From contig JAICVT010000018.1 in NCBI GenBank assembly GCA_025935235.1, forward strand, positions 1 through 23,816: a stretch of DNA of 23,816 bases, given 5' to 3'. Shown piece by piece: positions 1-7,538 of this stretch; positions within the stretch are counted from its first letter, which is position 1, and each line of letters starts with the position of its first letter. This DNA is from Ktedonobacterales bacterium (GTDB lineage Bacteria > Chloroflexota > Ktedonobacteria > Ktedonobacterales > JADMIN01). The notes beneath the pieces are model-generated. The model did not search any database and was not told the origin of the DNA. It worked only from the letters and a program-made list of their open reading frames with translations. Made by a program: the position numbers and the translations under genes.

Positions 1-59
1 ATTACATCAGGAGCCAGGGCTATAGCATCGTCAGCCTTGATCAGCTGCTCGCGCCGTAG
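1..59 (+). CDS. C-terminal fragment of a gene entering from the left edge (possibly polysaccharide-deacetylase-like)
   Basis: The third forward frame is open from the window edge to a TAG at 57-59 and reads YIRSQGYSIVSLDQLLAP. The pattern of a short helix, 'Gy..vsLdqLL' and a stop resembles the C-terminal end of many NodB-type polysaccharide deacetylases, but 18 residues are far too few for a firm assignment. It is supported as a real gene end by the strong hairpin at 123-164, which sits between this stop and the convergent cupin gene as a shared terminator would. The alternative is a chance open frame. Confidence 0.35.
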   Translation, partial: YIRSQGYSIVSLDQLLAP

Positions 60-122
60 TGGACGGTAGAGAGAGCGGCTGAAGCGCAAACCAGGGGCGA
101 TCCTCACGGTTCGCCGCGAAGC

Positions 123-164
123 CCGCCTGCGTGGAGTGGAGTGTGTCCCACTCCGCGCAGGCGG
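123..164. terminator. Long hairpin between convergent gene ends
   Basis: Positions 123-139 pair with 148-164 to give a 17-bp stem with a single G-T (G-U) wobble at 132/155 and an 8-nt loop. There is no T-run on either side, so it is not a textbook intrinsic terminator. Its position, 32 bp beyond the stop of the minus-strand cupin gene and 64 bp beyond the end of the plus-strand fragment, suggests a bidirectional terminator or mRNA 3'-end stabiliser. Confidence 0.55.
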
Positions 165-195
165 ACCCGGAGGCCGTTGACGGCAGTCGCCGGTT

Positions 196-570
196 TCACG
201 ACCGCACGGCCTCTTGGTTCCTCGCCAGTACCGCGTTGACTTCCTTCAACTCCGCAGTCGGACTGAATGTGATGAGCTCCGTGTTGGGAGCGGCGAGTGG
301 CAAGTGGCCGGGTGGCAGGTAGAAAACATCGCCCGGCTCGAAGGTTTCGTCGTGATCGCGGTAGCGCATGGTGAGACGCCCGCTCATGACAAGACCCCAG
401 TGCGGGCACGAGCAGCGGTCATCCGGCAGCCCCTTGAAAAAGGGAGCTGGGTCGATGCCGCTACGCAGCGTCTCGAACGTGACAGTGAAGTCACCTAGCT
501 CCGCCGATCTGCCGATGTAGTGCGGATTTTCAGCGGTAATCGGCGTTGTGTCTTTTCGTGCTCCAGGCAT
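196..570 (-). CDS. Small cupin-domain protein
   Basis: This 124-residue protein is a single cupin beta-barrel with no other domain. The visible cupin motifs are the first strand block with H57-W58-G59 followed by 'GRLTMRYRDH', and the second block G80-D-V-F-Y-L-P-P-G-H89. Two cysteines lie close to the first motif (C53, C55). Upstream in-frame ATG codons exist at 588 and 585, but AGGAGG sits six bases before the ATG at 570 and overlaps those codons, so 570 is chosen as start. Stand-alone cupins of this type bind a metal or a small ligand; no substrate can be deduced. The gene lies 131 bp downstream of the LuxR-type regulator on the same strand and is preceded by two palindromes that could be operators. 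Confidence 0.8.
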   Translation of the reverse strand: MPGARKDTTPITAENPHYIGRSAELGDFTVTFETLRSGIDPAPFFKGLPDDRCSCPHWGLVMSGRLTMRYRDHDETFEPGDVFYLPPGHLPLAAPNTELITFSPTAELKEVNAVLARNQEAVRS

Positions 571-600
571 GTGACGCCTCCTCATCAACTGCGTTCGTCA

Positions 601-622
601 ACCTACCGTAGGTCTGTACAGA
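601..622. promoter_or_regulatory. Two abutting palindromes upstream of the cupin gene
   Basis: Bases 601-613 form the palindrome ACCTAC-C-GTAGGT, and 613-622 form the perfect palindrome TCTGTACAGA, which begins on the last base of the first. They lie about 30-50 bp upstream of the cupin start codon, where a repressor or activator site would be expected. No convincing -35/-10 pair could be placed around them, so the operator role is inferred from symmetry and position only. Confidence 0.4.
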
Positions 623-701
623 CAGAATGACCTCGGAGCGCTGGCGTTACATCGGGGACTTCCCCTATCCACCCCCACAACTTTCGCGCAGCAAGAGGAA
701 A

Positions 702-2387
702 CTAGCCTGCCGAGGATGCTCCCGGATCCTGGCTGATCTGGAAGCTCGCCGCAAAGACGGCGGCCTGAGCCCGATTGCGCAACCCAAGCTTGTTGAGGAT
801 GCTGCCGACGTGATGCTCCGCCGTCTTGGGGGTGATGAAAAGTTGCCTGGCGATGGCGGGATTGGATAAGCCCTGAGCCAGGAGAGGAAGCACCTCCCGC
901 TCGCGTCGGCTCAGCACATCCAGCGCGGTCGGCGGCGGCGGAGCTACCGTCACCACCCTCCCCTGCGCTTTGAGCAGATCAGCAGCCAGTCCCGCCTGGG
1001 GAGCGCCGAGGCGCTGGTAGATGCTGAGCGCCGCCTCGGCGTTGACGATGGTTTCGGCTGAAGCCGTACTCGCGTAGGCTCGTGCGAGCTCGAGATGGAG
1101 CGCTGCTCGCAGGGGAGGACAGCTGTTGCCAAGCGCTGCGAGGCCAGCCTCGAAGTGCTGTGCAGCCAGTTCCCGTTTCTCCCACGCCATGGACGTCCTG
1201 CCCAGGGCCAGGGCTGCCTGAGCCACAACCGTGGGAACCTCCGCGCTCTCAGCCATGTGCTGCAGCTGCAGCGCGGCTTGCTCCGCGGCGGTGGTCTTCC
1301 CACCGGCAAGCTCTGCCTCCACGAGGACGAGCAGCATGGACGCGGCGCGCAACTGGTCCCCGCTCAGTTGACGCAGCGCCTGGCGCGCCACCGCTGCGGC
1401 CAGGTCGTACTTCTCTTGTGCCAGATAGAGCCGCGCGCGCGGCCCCATGACTTCCACGCGGTCGATACTCTCGTCGATCAGCCGGGCCGCTTCCGCCAGG
1501 CGACCCTGGTAGATCCAAAGGTCGGCGAGCGCTGCCCGTGTGGTGAGCTGCACATAATGGTAGGAGGCCTCCCCCTTCACCAGGGCCATACGCAAGGCGG
1601 TTTCTGCTTCCCGCCAGCGCCCCACATGGCAGAGCAGTGACCCGAACGCTACCCAGCAATGGGCGAAGAGGTGTACGGTGGGGCCCTCTCCTGAGGAAGG
1701 CGTGCTGTTCTCAATGAAACGCAGCCATGCCTCAGCGCGCGTGGCGTCGCCGCAGCGCTCGCATGCGCTGATCAAGCCGCACGCGACCTGGTTGATTACC
1801 GCTGGATCCCTACAGTCGCCGCCGATGATCATCGTGAACGCTTCGTCGAGCCGCGCCATGCCATCGCGGACGCGGCCCATCGAGACCAGAGCCAGGCCAG
1901 AGTCGCCCAGTGCCTTGCACTCCAGATTGCGATCGTGAAAACGGTGGGCGATATCCAGAGCCGTAGTGGCGCTGGCCTCCAACTCGTCAGCACTCTCGAC
2001 GTAGGCGCCAAATAGCCCGACGACTACATAGCCTTGCTCTACACAGGGCTCCTCGTGTTCGAGCAGGCGCAGAGCGCGGGCAAGCCAGGCGCGTCCCACC
2101 ACTTTGTCATCAAACATGTCGCAGTGGACCCGGCCGAGCATGGTGGCAGCCAATGCGGCGCGACGCGGCAGACCGCGTGCCTGGAAGTCGCGATAGGCGT
2201 GCTCAAACTGCGCCTGGGCCTCCTCGAAGTCAGTCAGGAGGTAGGCCATCGTACCCAGACGGAAGCGGTCCTCGGGCTCGTTTGATACCTCGGCTACCTG
2301 GCGTAGGATGCCAAAGGCGCCAGAAAAGTCCCCCTTGCCAGCCAGTTGCATGGCGGCAAGTCGTCCTGTGGCGGCATCACTATCCAT
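702..2387 (-). CDS. TPR-containing LuxR-family transcriptional regulator
   Basis: This 561-residue protein is almost entirely helical tetratricopeptide-like repeats (for example 'DFSGAFGILRQVAEVS', 'DFEEAQAQFEHAYRDFQ', 'GRLAEAARLIDESIDR'). It ends in a LuxR/GerE helix-turn-helix over about residues 487-547, with the hallmark 'LSRREREVLPLLAQGLSNPAIA' start and 'TPKTAEHHVGSILNKLG' recognition helix. It therefore looks like the C-terminal half of a LAL-type regulator that lacks the N-terminal AAA/STAND ATPase. An ATG 19 codons upstream at 2444 is possible, but AGGAAAG lies nine bases before the ATG at 2387, which also starts the recognisable repeats. No signal peptide or membrane segment is seen. 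The downstream cupin gene is a plausible target, but this is only proximity. Confidence 0.82.
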   Translation of the reverse strand: MDSDAATGRLAAMQLAGKGDFSGAFGILRQVAEVSNEPEDRFRLGTMAYLLTDFEEAQAQFEHAYRDFQARGLPRRAALAATMLGRVHCDMFDDKVVGRAWLARALRLLEHEEPCVEQGYVVVGLFGAYVESADELEASATTALDIAHRFHDRNLECKALGDSGLALVSMGRVRDGMARLDEAFTMIIGGDCRDPAVINQVACGLISACERCGDATRAEAWLRFIENSTPSSGEGPTVHLFAHCWVAFGSLLCHVGRWREAETALRMALVKGEASYHYVQLTTRAALADLWIYQGRLAEAARLIDESIDRVEVMGPRARLYLAQEKYDLAAAVARQALRQLSGDQLRAASMLLVLVEAELAGGKTTAAEQAALQLQHMAESAEVPTVVAQAALALGRTSMAWEKRELAAQHFEAGLAALGNSCPPLRAALHLELARAYASTASAETIVNAEAALSIYQRLGAPQAGLAADLLKAQGRVVTVAPPPPTALDVLSRREREVLPLLAQGLSNPAIARQLFITPKTAEHHVGSILNKLGLRNRAQAAVFAASFQISQDPGASSAG

Positions 2388-2614
2388 ACCGCAACGCTTT
2401 CCTGTGCAGATCAGGCCGCTATGCCGTCCTATACGCCTCTCCAACGGCGGAGGTAGCCTCGTGCCAGGATGGCAGCGACACCGAACATGGGGCCTTGAGT
2501 GACATCAGGGCGCGTGGCAAGTATACTGCCTCCTGCGCCATACCTTGGCGTACCGGGCGAGGTCAAAACCCATTGCGCGATCTATCCCGCTTCCCCCTGA
2601 GTATCGCTGTACAA

Positions 2615-3607
2615 CTAGCCGCCAGTTCGCTCGGCGGCGGGGGCCAGGCCGATGCGCCGTGCCAGCTCGTCGGCGGTGGTGTAGGGATCGCTCTCGCGCT
2701 CGACCACCTGCGCCACCAGCCGCTGCCACTCGTCGTTGCCGATCGTCGCGCTGATGCGCTCGATCAGCGCCTGATGCAGCAGCGCCAGCATCTCGCTCTG
2801 GGCCTGGCGTCCGTCGCGCTGGGCGAGCTGCCCGGTCTTCTTGAGCGAGGCGAGGTGCGCGGCTAGCTTGTCGGCCAGCTCCGGCGTCCCCTCGCCCGTC
2901 ATGCCGACCGTCTTGATGATCGGCGGACGCCAGGGATGCTCCTTGCGATGCTCGTCGAGGCTGAGCAGCATGCGCAGCTCGGCGGCGGTCTGATCGGCGC
3001 CGGGCCGGTCCGCCTTGTTGACGACGAAGATGTCGGCGATCTCCAGAATGCCGGCCTTGATCGCCTGGATGTCGTCGCCCATCCCCGGCACGACGACCAC
3101 CACCACCGTCTGCGCCGCGCGCACGATCTCCACCTCGGCCTGCCCCGCGCCGACCGTCTCGACGATGATGGTATCGAAGCCAGCGGCGTCGAGCGCGCGC
3201 GTGGCGTCGCGTGTGGCGGCGGCCAGCCCCCCGACCGAGCCGCGGCTGGCCATGCTGCGGATGAAGACCTCGGGGTCACCCGCCAGCTCCTGCATGCGAA
3301 TGCGGTCGCCGAGGATGGCGCCGCCGGTGAAGGGGCTGCTGGGGTCCACGGCGATCACGCCGACGCGCTGGTCGCGCCGCCGCAGTTCGCGCGCCAGCTG
3401 CATCACCAGCGTGCTCTTGCCCGCGCCCGGTGAGCCAGTGAAGCCGACGATGTGCGCGTGGCCGCCATGCGCGTGCAGCCGCGCCAGCATCTGTCGCGCC
3501 TCTGGCGCGCGATTCTCGATCAGCGTCACCATGCGCGCCAGCGCGCGGCGGTCGCCCGCTAGCAACCGCTCGACCAGATCAGGCTGGAGATCGGAGCGTG
3601 TCGTCAT
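2615..3607 (-). CDS. meaB: Methylmalonyl-CoA mutase-associated GTPase MeaB
   Basis: This 330-residue G3E-family P-loop GTPase is full length for MeaB/ArgK. Visible motifs are Walker A G58-SPGAGKST66, the 'AVDPSSPFTGGAILGDRIRM' signature (86-105), 'ETVGAGQAE' (150-158) and the guanine-specificity NKAD at 197-200. MeaB proteins act as chaperones that gate cobalamin loading and protect adenosylcobalamin-dependent acyl-CoA mutases from inactivation. The ATG overlaps the stop of the upstream cobalamin-binding subunit gene as ATGA at 3604-3607, implying translational coupling. There are no oddities in the key motifs. The large catalytic mutase subunit is not in this window. Confidence 0.95.
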   Translation of the reverse strand: MTTRSDLQPDLVERLLAGDRRALARMVTLIENRAPEARQMLARLHAHGGHAHIVGFTGSPGAGKSTLVMQLARELRRRDQRVGVIAVDPSSPFTGGAILGDRIRMQELAGDPEVFIRSMASRGSVGGLAAATRDATRALDAAGFDTIIVETVGAGQAEVEIVRAAQTVVVVVVPGMGDDIQAIKAGILEIADIFVVNKADRPGADQTAAELRMLLSLDEHRKEHPWRPPIIKTVGMTGEGTPELADKLAAHLASLKKTGQLAQRDGRQAQSEMLALLHQALIERISATIGNDEWQRLVAQVVERESDPYTTADELARRIGLAPAAERTGG

Positions 3608-4071
3608 GCCGGCTGATCGCTTCCCTCAGCGTCGGCGGCGCGCAGCGGGGCCAGCGCCTGGCGCATGCGCTGGGGGGCGACATGCGTGCGTACATACTCG
3701 ATGATGGTGGCGAGCGGCGTGCCAGGGCCGAAATTGCCCTTGACGCCCATCGCCTCGATCGCCGGGATGTCTTCGTCGGGCAGGATGCCGCCCGCCATCA
3801 CCAGCACGTCGTCCACGCCGTTCTCGCGCAGCAGCTCCATCACCTTGGGGAAGATGGCCATGTGTGCGCCCGAGAGGATGCTCATCAGGATGGCGTCCAC
3901 ATCCTCCTGGATGGCGGCCTCGACGATCATCTGCGGCGTCTGGCGGATGCCGGTATAGATGACCTCCATGCCGCCATCGCGCAGCGCCCGCGCGATCACC
4001 TTTGCCCCCCGGTCGTGGCCATCCAGCCCTGGCTTGGCCACCAGCACCCGAATCCTGCGTTCATCAGCCAT
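3604..4071 (-). CDS. Cobalamin-binding (small/C-terminal) subunit of methylmalonyl-CoA mutase type
   Basis: This 155-residue protein is a stand-alone B12-binding Rossmann-like domain. The D17-x-H19-x-x-G22 motif, whose histidine replaces dimethylbenzimidazole as lower cobalt ligand, is intact. The later blocks 'ILMSILSGAH', 'VMAGGILP' and 'GPGTPLATIIEYV' match the mcmA C-terminal domain. The frame is open to an upstream ATG at 4212, but that extension is basic and unlike the family, whereas the ATG at 4071 begins the conserved MADERRIRVLVAKPGLDGHD start. It is the first gene of a two-gene operon with meaB, and a promoter is visible about 150-175 bp upstream. Such separate B12 subunits pair with a separately encoded catalytic subunit; similar isobutyryl- or ethylmalonyl-CoA mutases cannot be excluded. 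Confidence 0.92.
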   Translation of the reverse strand: MADERRIRVLVAKPGLDGHDRGAKVIARALRDGGMEVIYTGIRQTPQMIVEAAIQEDVDAILMSILSGAHMAIFPKVMELLRENGVDDVLVMAGGILPDEDIPAIEAMGVKGNFGPGTPLATIIEYVRTHVAPQRMRQALAPLRAADAEGSDQPA

Positions 4072-4217
4072 AGCTATCTCGCAGAGCCATCGCGCGGCGT
4101 CATCGAAACCATTGAAACGTCGCGGCGCGCGGCTCTGTTTCCCCCTTTCGTGGCTCCTACAGCGTCGTCGCGTGGCTGGCCGCCGCTCCGGCGCAGCGCG
4201 CACAGCCGCCAAACGCG

Positions 4218-4246
4218 ATTGTACTCGCTGCCCGCGAGCCTCGCAA
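4218..4246 (-). promoter_or_regulatory. Sigma70-like promoter of the B12-subunit/meaB operon
   Basis: On the minus strand, TTGCGA (4241-4246) and TACAAT (4218-4223) are separated by exactly 17 bp. The predicted transcript has a 5' UTR of about 140 nt before the ATG at 4071. The 17-bp stretch around the -10 (4213-4229) recurs identically at 9677-9693 in front of the Ser/Thr kinase gene. Confidence 0.6.
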
Positions 4247-4295
4247 GCGACGCGCTCGGCAGAGCAAGCGGATGAGTCTGGTGCGTTTCTAAGTC

Positions 4296-4319
4296 AGCAT
4301 TGCGCATCGCGCATATGCT
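4296..4319 (-). terminator. Hairpin downstream of the TIR-STAND-TPR gene
   Basis: Bases 4296-4305 (agcattgcgc) pair with 4309-4319 through ten base pairs with one bulged T at 4314 and a 3-nt loop. It begins about 33 bp past the stop codon at 4352. No T-run follows on the minus strand, so a terminator role is tentative. Confidence 0.35.
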
Positions 4320-4351
4320 AGTGAGCGGAGTGAATAGTTCGTCGATACTCC

Positions 4352-7351
4352 CTATGGACAGCCGAGATCTTGCGAAATCCAGCGGGTGCGTGACGCGCGT
4401 TCTGACCGCCCAATCCGTTCCCACCTCTTCGTTGCCTCGCTCAGTGCTACGCAGCCTTCACCGGGTGTGCCGCGCCCATGTAGGATCAGAAACGCGCCTA
4501 ATACCTCCTGTAGCAATGCGGCGTTTGTATCATCTCTCAGGTCGATACTTAACGCCAAAGCTTCACGATATCGTTGTTCTGCGGTTGATAGGTCGTTTTG
4601 CTCCTCCGCAATCATCGCAAGGCAATACAGATCCGTGCTCTCTCCTTGTACATCACCCACCTCGTGACGAATTGGCAGACTCACGTTGAAGAAGTTCTGG
4701 GCCGCCTCTGCATGACCTCGTGCCATTTCTATCTGTCCCAAGCTTGCAAGGGTGATTGCCTCCCCTTTGCGATCACCTGTCGAAACCCGAACTGGCAAAC
4801 ACTGCTTGAGAATGCTCTCTGCCTCATCTAATCGCCCGTTAAAGAGGATTGCTCGCCCAAGGCCAAGTAGCGCTACGTTCTCCCCGGTACTATCAGATAA
4901 CTCACGATGGATCGGTAGACTCTCGCGAAAGTATCGCTCGGCCTCCTCTGGCAGCCCACGCTGTAATGCTACCTGCCCAAGATGTGTGAGGTCGATCCCC
5001 TCACCGCGCTTATCACTCACCTCGCGGCGGATGCGTAGACTCTCTTGCAAGTAGCTTTCCGCCTCCTCCAATTGCCCGCGTGCGAACGCTGCTTGCCCCA
5101 GGTTCGATAACACCGCTCCTTCGTCTTGTCGATCACCCGTCATGCGAACAATGGCTTGGCTTTCCTCGAAATAGTGTTGTGCCTCCTCCAACCGTCCTTG
5201 TGCAAGTGCCACCTGCCCCAGGTTCGATAAGCCTGAACCTTCACCTTGAAGGTTGTGTTGGCTTTGGCTGATTGCGAGGCTCTGTTTGAAGAAACGTCCT
5301 GCCTCCCCTAGTCGTCCACGAATTAATGCGACATGGCCAAGGTCTGACAAAATAAGACCTTCGCCTGCTCGATCACCCAGTGCCCGTCGCTGAGACAAGT
5401 TTAGCTTATAAATGGCCTCTGCCTCGTCAAGTTTTCCTACGAATCGAAGTAAATCCGCGAAGTAAGCCGCAATATTCGCCTCATACATGCAGTCATCATA
5501 ATCTTCGGTCTCCTCAGCGATGCGAGCTGCCGCCAGCATGCCCACAGGCAGCCAATGAAGTCCAGTTTGCCAGCGACCCGTATCGCGCCAGAAGTCACGC
5601 ATTCCATTGCAGAGTTGAGTAATCAGGTCATCATCACCTTGCTCTAGCGCGGATTCCAGCGCTCCATCAATGTTCTTCTCATCAGGCATCAATGCCAGAT
5701 AAGCAACGCCACCTTGGCCAAACATTGCAGTACTGTAGTAGGCATACCAAGTCGCAATTGAGAAGTTGACCAACTCCCGCTGGCTATCGTCCCAGGACGC
5801 TATGTCGGGTAGGTTGCGTCGCCCCGCGTAGATGTCGCGCGCATGGGCCTGGATGAGAGGATGTAGGTGCAGGCGCTCGCAGTCAGCGCCCTTGGCTGGA
5901 AGCTCTATTCTAGCGGAGTCCGCCAAGCGCATGTCGAATACCCAATGCAGGCTGCGCTCGGCCTCGTTCTCATCATCGCCCAGTGCTTCCGCCAGCGCCA
6001 ATGCGGCGTGACGGCCCACATCCGCGCTGGTGAACGCCCCGAGCGCGGCATAAAGGCGCTGGCCGCCAGGCGACATCGCCGCCGCGCTAGTTGCCAGCAC
6101 AGTGGTTACGGCCACCTCGCTGTTCTCAAGCCAGGCGTCGCGCAAAGGGTTGTGCTCGAACTCCTCGGCCAGCGTGGTCAGGTCGCGCCCCTCGGTCGCG
6201 GCATAGGCGGCGGCCAGCTTGACCGCCAGCGTATGGCGGCCCAGCGCCACTACGATGCGCCGCGCTGCCACTAATTCGTCTTTGCTTAGCGCGCGTCCAG
6301 TAGGTTCGCCATACGTGGTGGCGAAGAGCGTCAGCGCATCCTCCTCTGGCAGCAGATCCAGACGCAGGCTGGCGCCCTGGGCGGCGGGCAACGGCGTACG
6401 CGAGGTCAGCAGCACGGCGGCGCCTGCCGTGCGCAGCGACGCGACGATCTTGCTGGCAGGCAGATCAGCTTCGACGTTGTCAAGAACGACGAGCGCATGT
6501 TTGCCGCCCAGCAGTTGCCGAGCTACATCACCCAGCGCGGCGAAACTGTCATCCTCAGGCTTCTGGCGACCGGGGGCGAATCGGCTGAGCGCCATCTGCA
6601 GCAGGCCCAGCGCGTCAGCCTCGCTGTGCTGGTCGCGGCAGTCGAGCGCGGCGATGCCATCGGGGAAGGCGAGGCTGGTCATCAGCCGCCGGACGGCCTC
6701 CGCTGCCAGGGCCGTCTTGCCGATGCCGCCCTGGCCGTTGGCGGCGGCGATGTTGGCGAGCTGAACGTCAGCGGGGCCGGTCAGCCGCTTCATCACCCAC
6801 TCCACATCCGTCGCGCGCCCGATGAAGTGGTCGGCGGGGCGCAGCTCGCTCAGGTCGAAAGGTGGGCCAATCACCTCCATAGGCTTGACGAGCGTGGTCG
6901 TGCGGCGAATGGCGGCGAGCAGACGCGCACGCTCCTCGGCTTCATCCGCGCCCGCATGCAGATCGGCGTACTGGATCAACGTCAGCCAGGGCGGGACGGC
7001 GCACGTCTCTAGTAGCACAGGCGCGATGACCAGACCCAGCTCCAGACGGGCGCTGTTCTTACGACTCCACGCTAGGCCAACCTCGTCCTGTACCCACTTG
7101 GAGTTCATCGCGGCGGGCGTCTCGATCACCACAAAGACGTCGGCGGCCATCAACTTCGTCTGGATGACGTCTTGCCAGTACTCGCCCGCTGGGATGCTGT
7201 CATCCTCGCCGCCATGCGAGTCATAGAAGACGTCGTAGTCTGCGCCAAGTTCGGCACGCAGCCAATCGGTCAGGCCATAGCCGAAGGCATTATCACTACT
7301 TGAATGGCTAACGAAAACATGGCGGAGAGTGTGGGAGGAATGCGGAGCCAT
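4352..7351 (-). CDS. TIR-STAND(NB-ARC)-TPR protein, prokaryotic NLR-like candidate immune or signalling protein
   Basis: This 999-residue protein has three parts. Residues 10-150 are a TIR domain: 'HVFVSHSSSD' strand, the 'IPAGEYWQDVI' region, 'ADVFVVIETP', and 'SKWVQDEVGLAW' carrying the putative NADase glutamate E90. Residues 175-500 are a STAND/NB-ARC NTPase with Walker A GQGGIGKT (206-213), Walker B 'ALVVLDN' (D291) and the 'LLTSRT' sensor (314-319). Residues 590-970 are about eight 40-residue TPR-type repeats with the 'LGQVALxxGRLEEA' core, the usual sensor part. The start at 7351 has GGAGG seven bases upstream. TIR domains with an intact glutamate typically cleave NAD+ when oligomerised by the STAND module. 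The C-terminal half is much poorer in GC than the N-terminal half. It follows a Ser/Thr kinase gene on the same strand. Confidence 0.9.
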   Translation of the reverse strand: MAPHSSHTLRHVFVSHSSSDNAFGYGLTDWLRAELGADYDVFYDSHGGEDDSIPAGEYWQDVIQTKLMAADVFVVIETPAAMNSKWVQDEVGLAWSRKNSARLELGLVIAPVLLETCAVPPWLTLIQYADLHAGADEAEERARLLAAIRRTTTLVKPMEVIGPPFDLSELRPADHFIGRATDVEWVMKRLTGPADVQLANIAAANGQGGIGKTALAAEAVRRLMTSLAFPDGIAALDCRDQHSEADALGLLQMALSRFAPGRQKPEDDSFAALGDVARQLLGGKHALVVLDNVEADLPASKIVASLRTAGAAVLLTSRTPLPAAQGASLRLDLLPEEDALTLFATTYGEPTGRALSKDELVAARRIVVALGRHTLAVKLAAAYAATEGRDLTTLAEEFEHNPLRDAWLENSEVAVTTVLATSAAAMSPGGQRLYAALGAFTSADVGRHAALALAEALGDDENEAERSLHWVFDMRLADSARIELPAKGADCERLHLHPLIQAHARDIYAGRRNLPDIASWDDSQRELVNFSIATWYAYYSTAMFGQGGVAYLALMPDEKNIDGALESALEQGDDDLITQLCNGMRDFWRDTGRWQTGLHWLPVGMLAAARIAEETEDYDDCMYEANIAAYFADLLRFVGKLDEAEAIYKLNLSQRRALGDRAGEGLILSDLGHVALIRGRLGEAGRFFKQSLAISQSQHNLQGEGSGLSNLGQVALAQGRLEEAQHYFEESQAIVRMTGDRQDEGAVLSNLGQAAFARGQLEEAESYLQESLRIRREVSDKRGEGIDLTHLGQVALQRGLPEEAERYFRESLPIHRELSDSTGENVALLGLGRAILFNGRLDEAESILKQCLPVRVSTGDRKGEAITLASLGQIEMARGHAEAAQNFFNVSLPIRHEVGDVQGESTDLYCLAMIAEEQNDLSTAEQRYREALALSIDLRDDTNAALLQEVLGAFLILHGRGTPGEGCVALSEATKRWERIGRSERASRTRWISQDLGCP
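4620..5400. repeat. 120-bp imperfect tandem repeats encoding TPR units
   Basis: Within the TIR-STAND-TPR gene the DNA repeats with a 120-bp period, matching 40-residue TPR units. For example, tgccccaggttcgataa occurs at both 5094-5110 and 5214-5230, and gcctcctcca at both 5061-5070 and 5181-5190, each pair exactly 120 bp apart. Conservation at the base level suggests recent duplication or gene conversion among units. Confidence 0.8.
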
Positions 7352-7357
7352 CAGGAT

Positions 7358-7402
7358 GCCTCCTGCCAGAGCGATTCCATCGCTATCATTATGGCAGGAG
7401 GC
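7358..7402 (-). promoter_or_regulatory. Leader hairpin enclosing the Shine-Dalgarno of the TIR-STAND-TPR gene
   Basis: Positions 7358-7368 (gcctcctgcca) and 7392-7402 (tggcaggaggc) form a perfect 11-bp inverted repeat with a 23-nt loop. Within the loop, 7370-7375 and 7379-7384 form a second 6-bp stem. On the minus-strand mRNA the proximal arm contains AGGAGG, the ribosome-binding site of the ATG at 7351, and the distal arm is its exact complement. The folded leader would hide the ribosome-binding site. Alternatively the inverted repeat is a protein operator. Confidence 0.6.
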
Positions 7403-7538
7403 GGGCGTAATTTCAACCCGCGCTACGGACGTTCACATGACGTCGTTTTCGTTATCGTATTAAGGACCAGCCATCGTTCTGACGCAGGGATGAGACAGTT
7501 TAGTCGGTCACCAATACGACCCAACCAAGCCAGCGGCG

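Noticed and set aside
2520..2527. AGTATACT palindrome as -10 of the TPR-LuxR gene
   Set aside because: A TATACT can be read on either strand, but no acceptable -35 lies at 16-18 bp on the minus strand.
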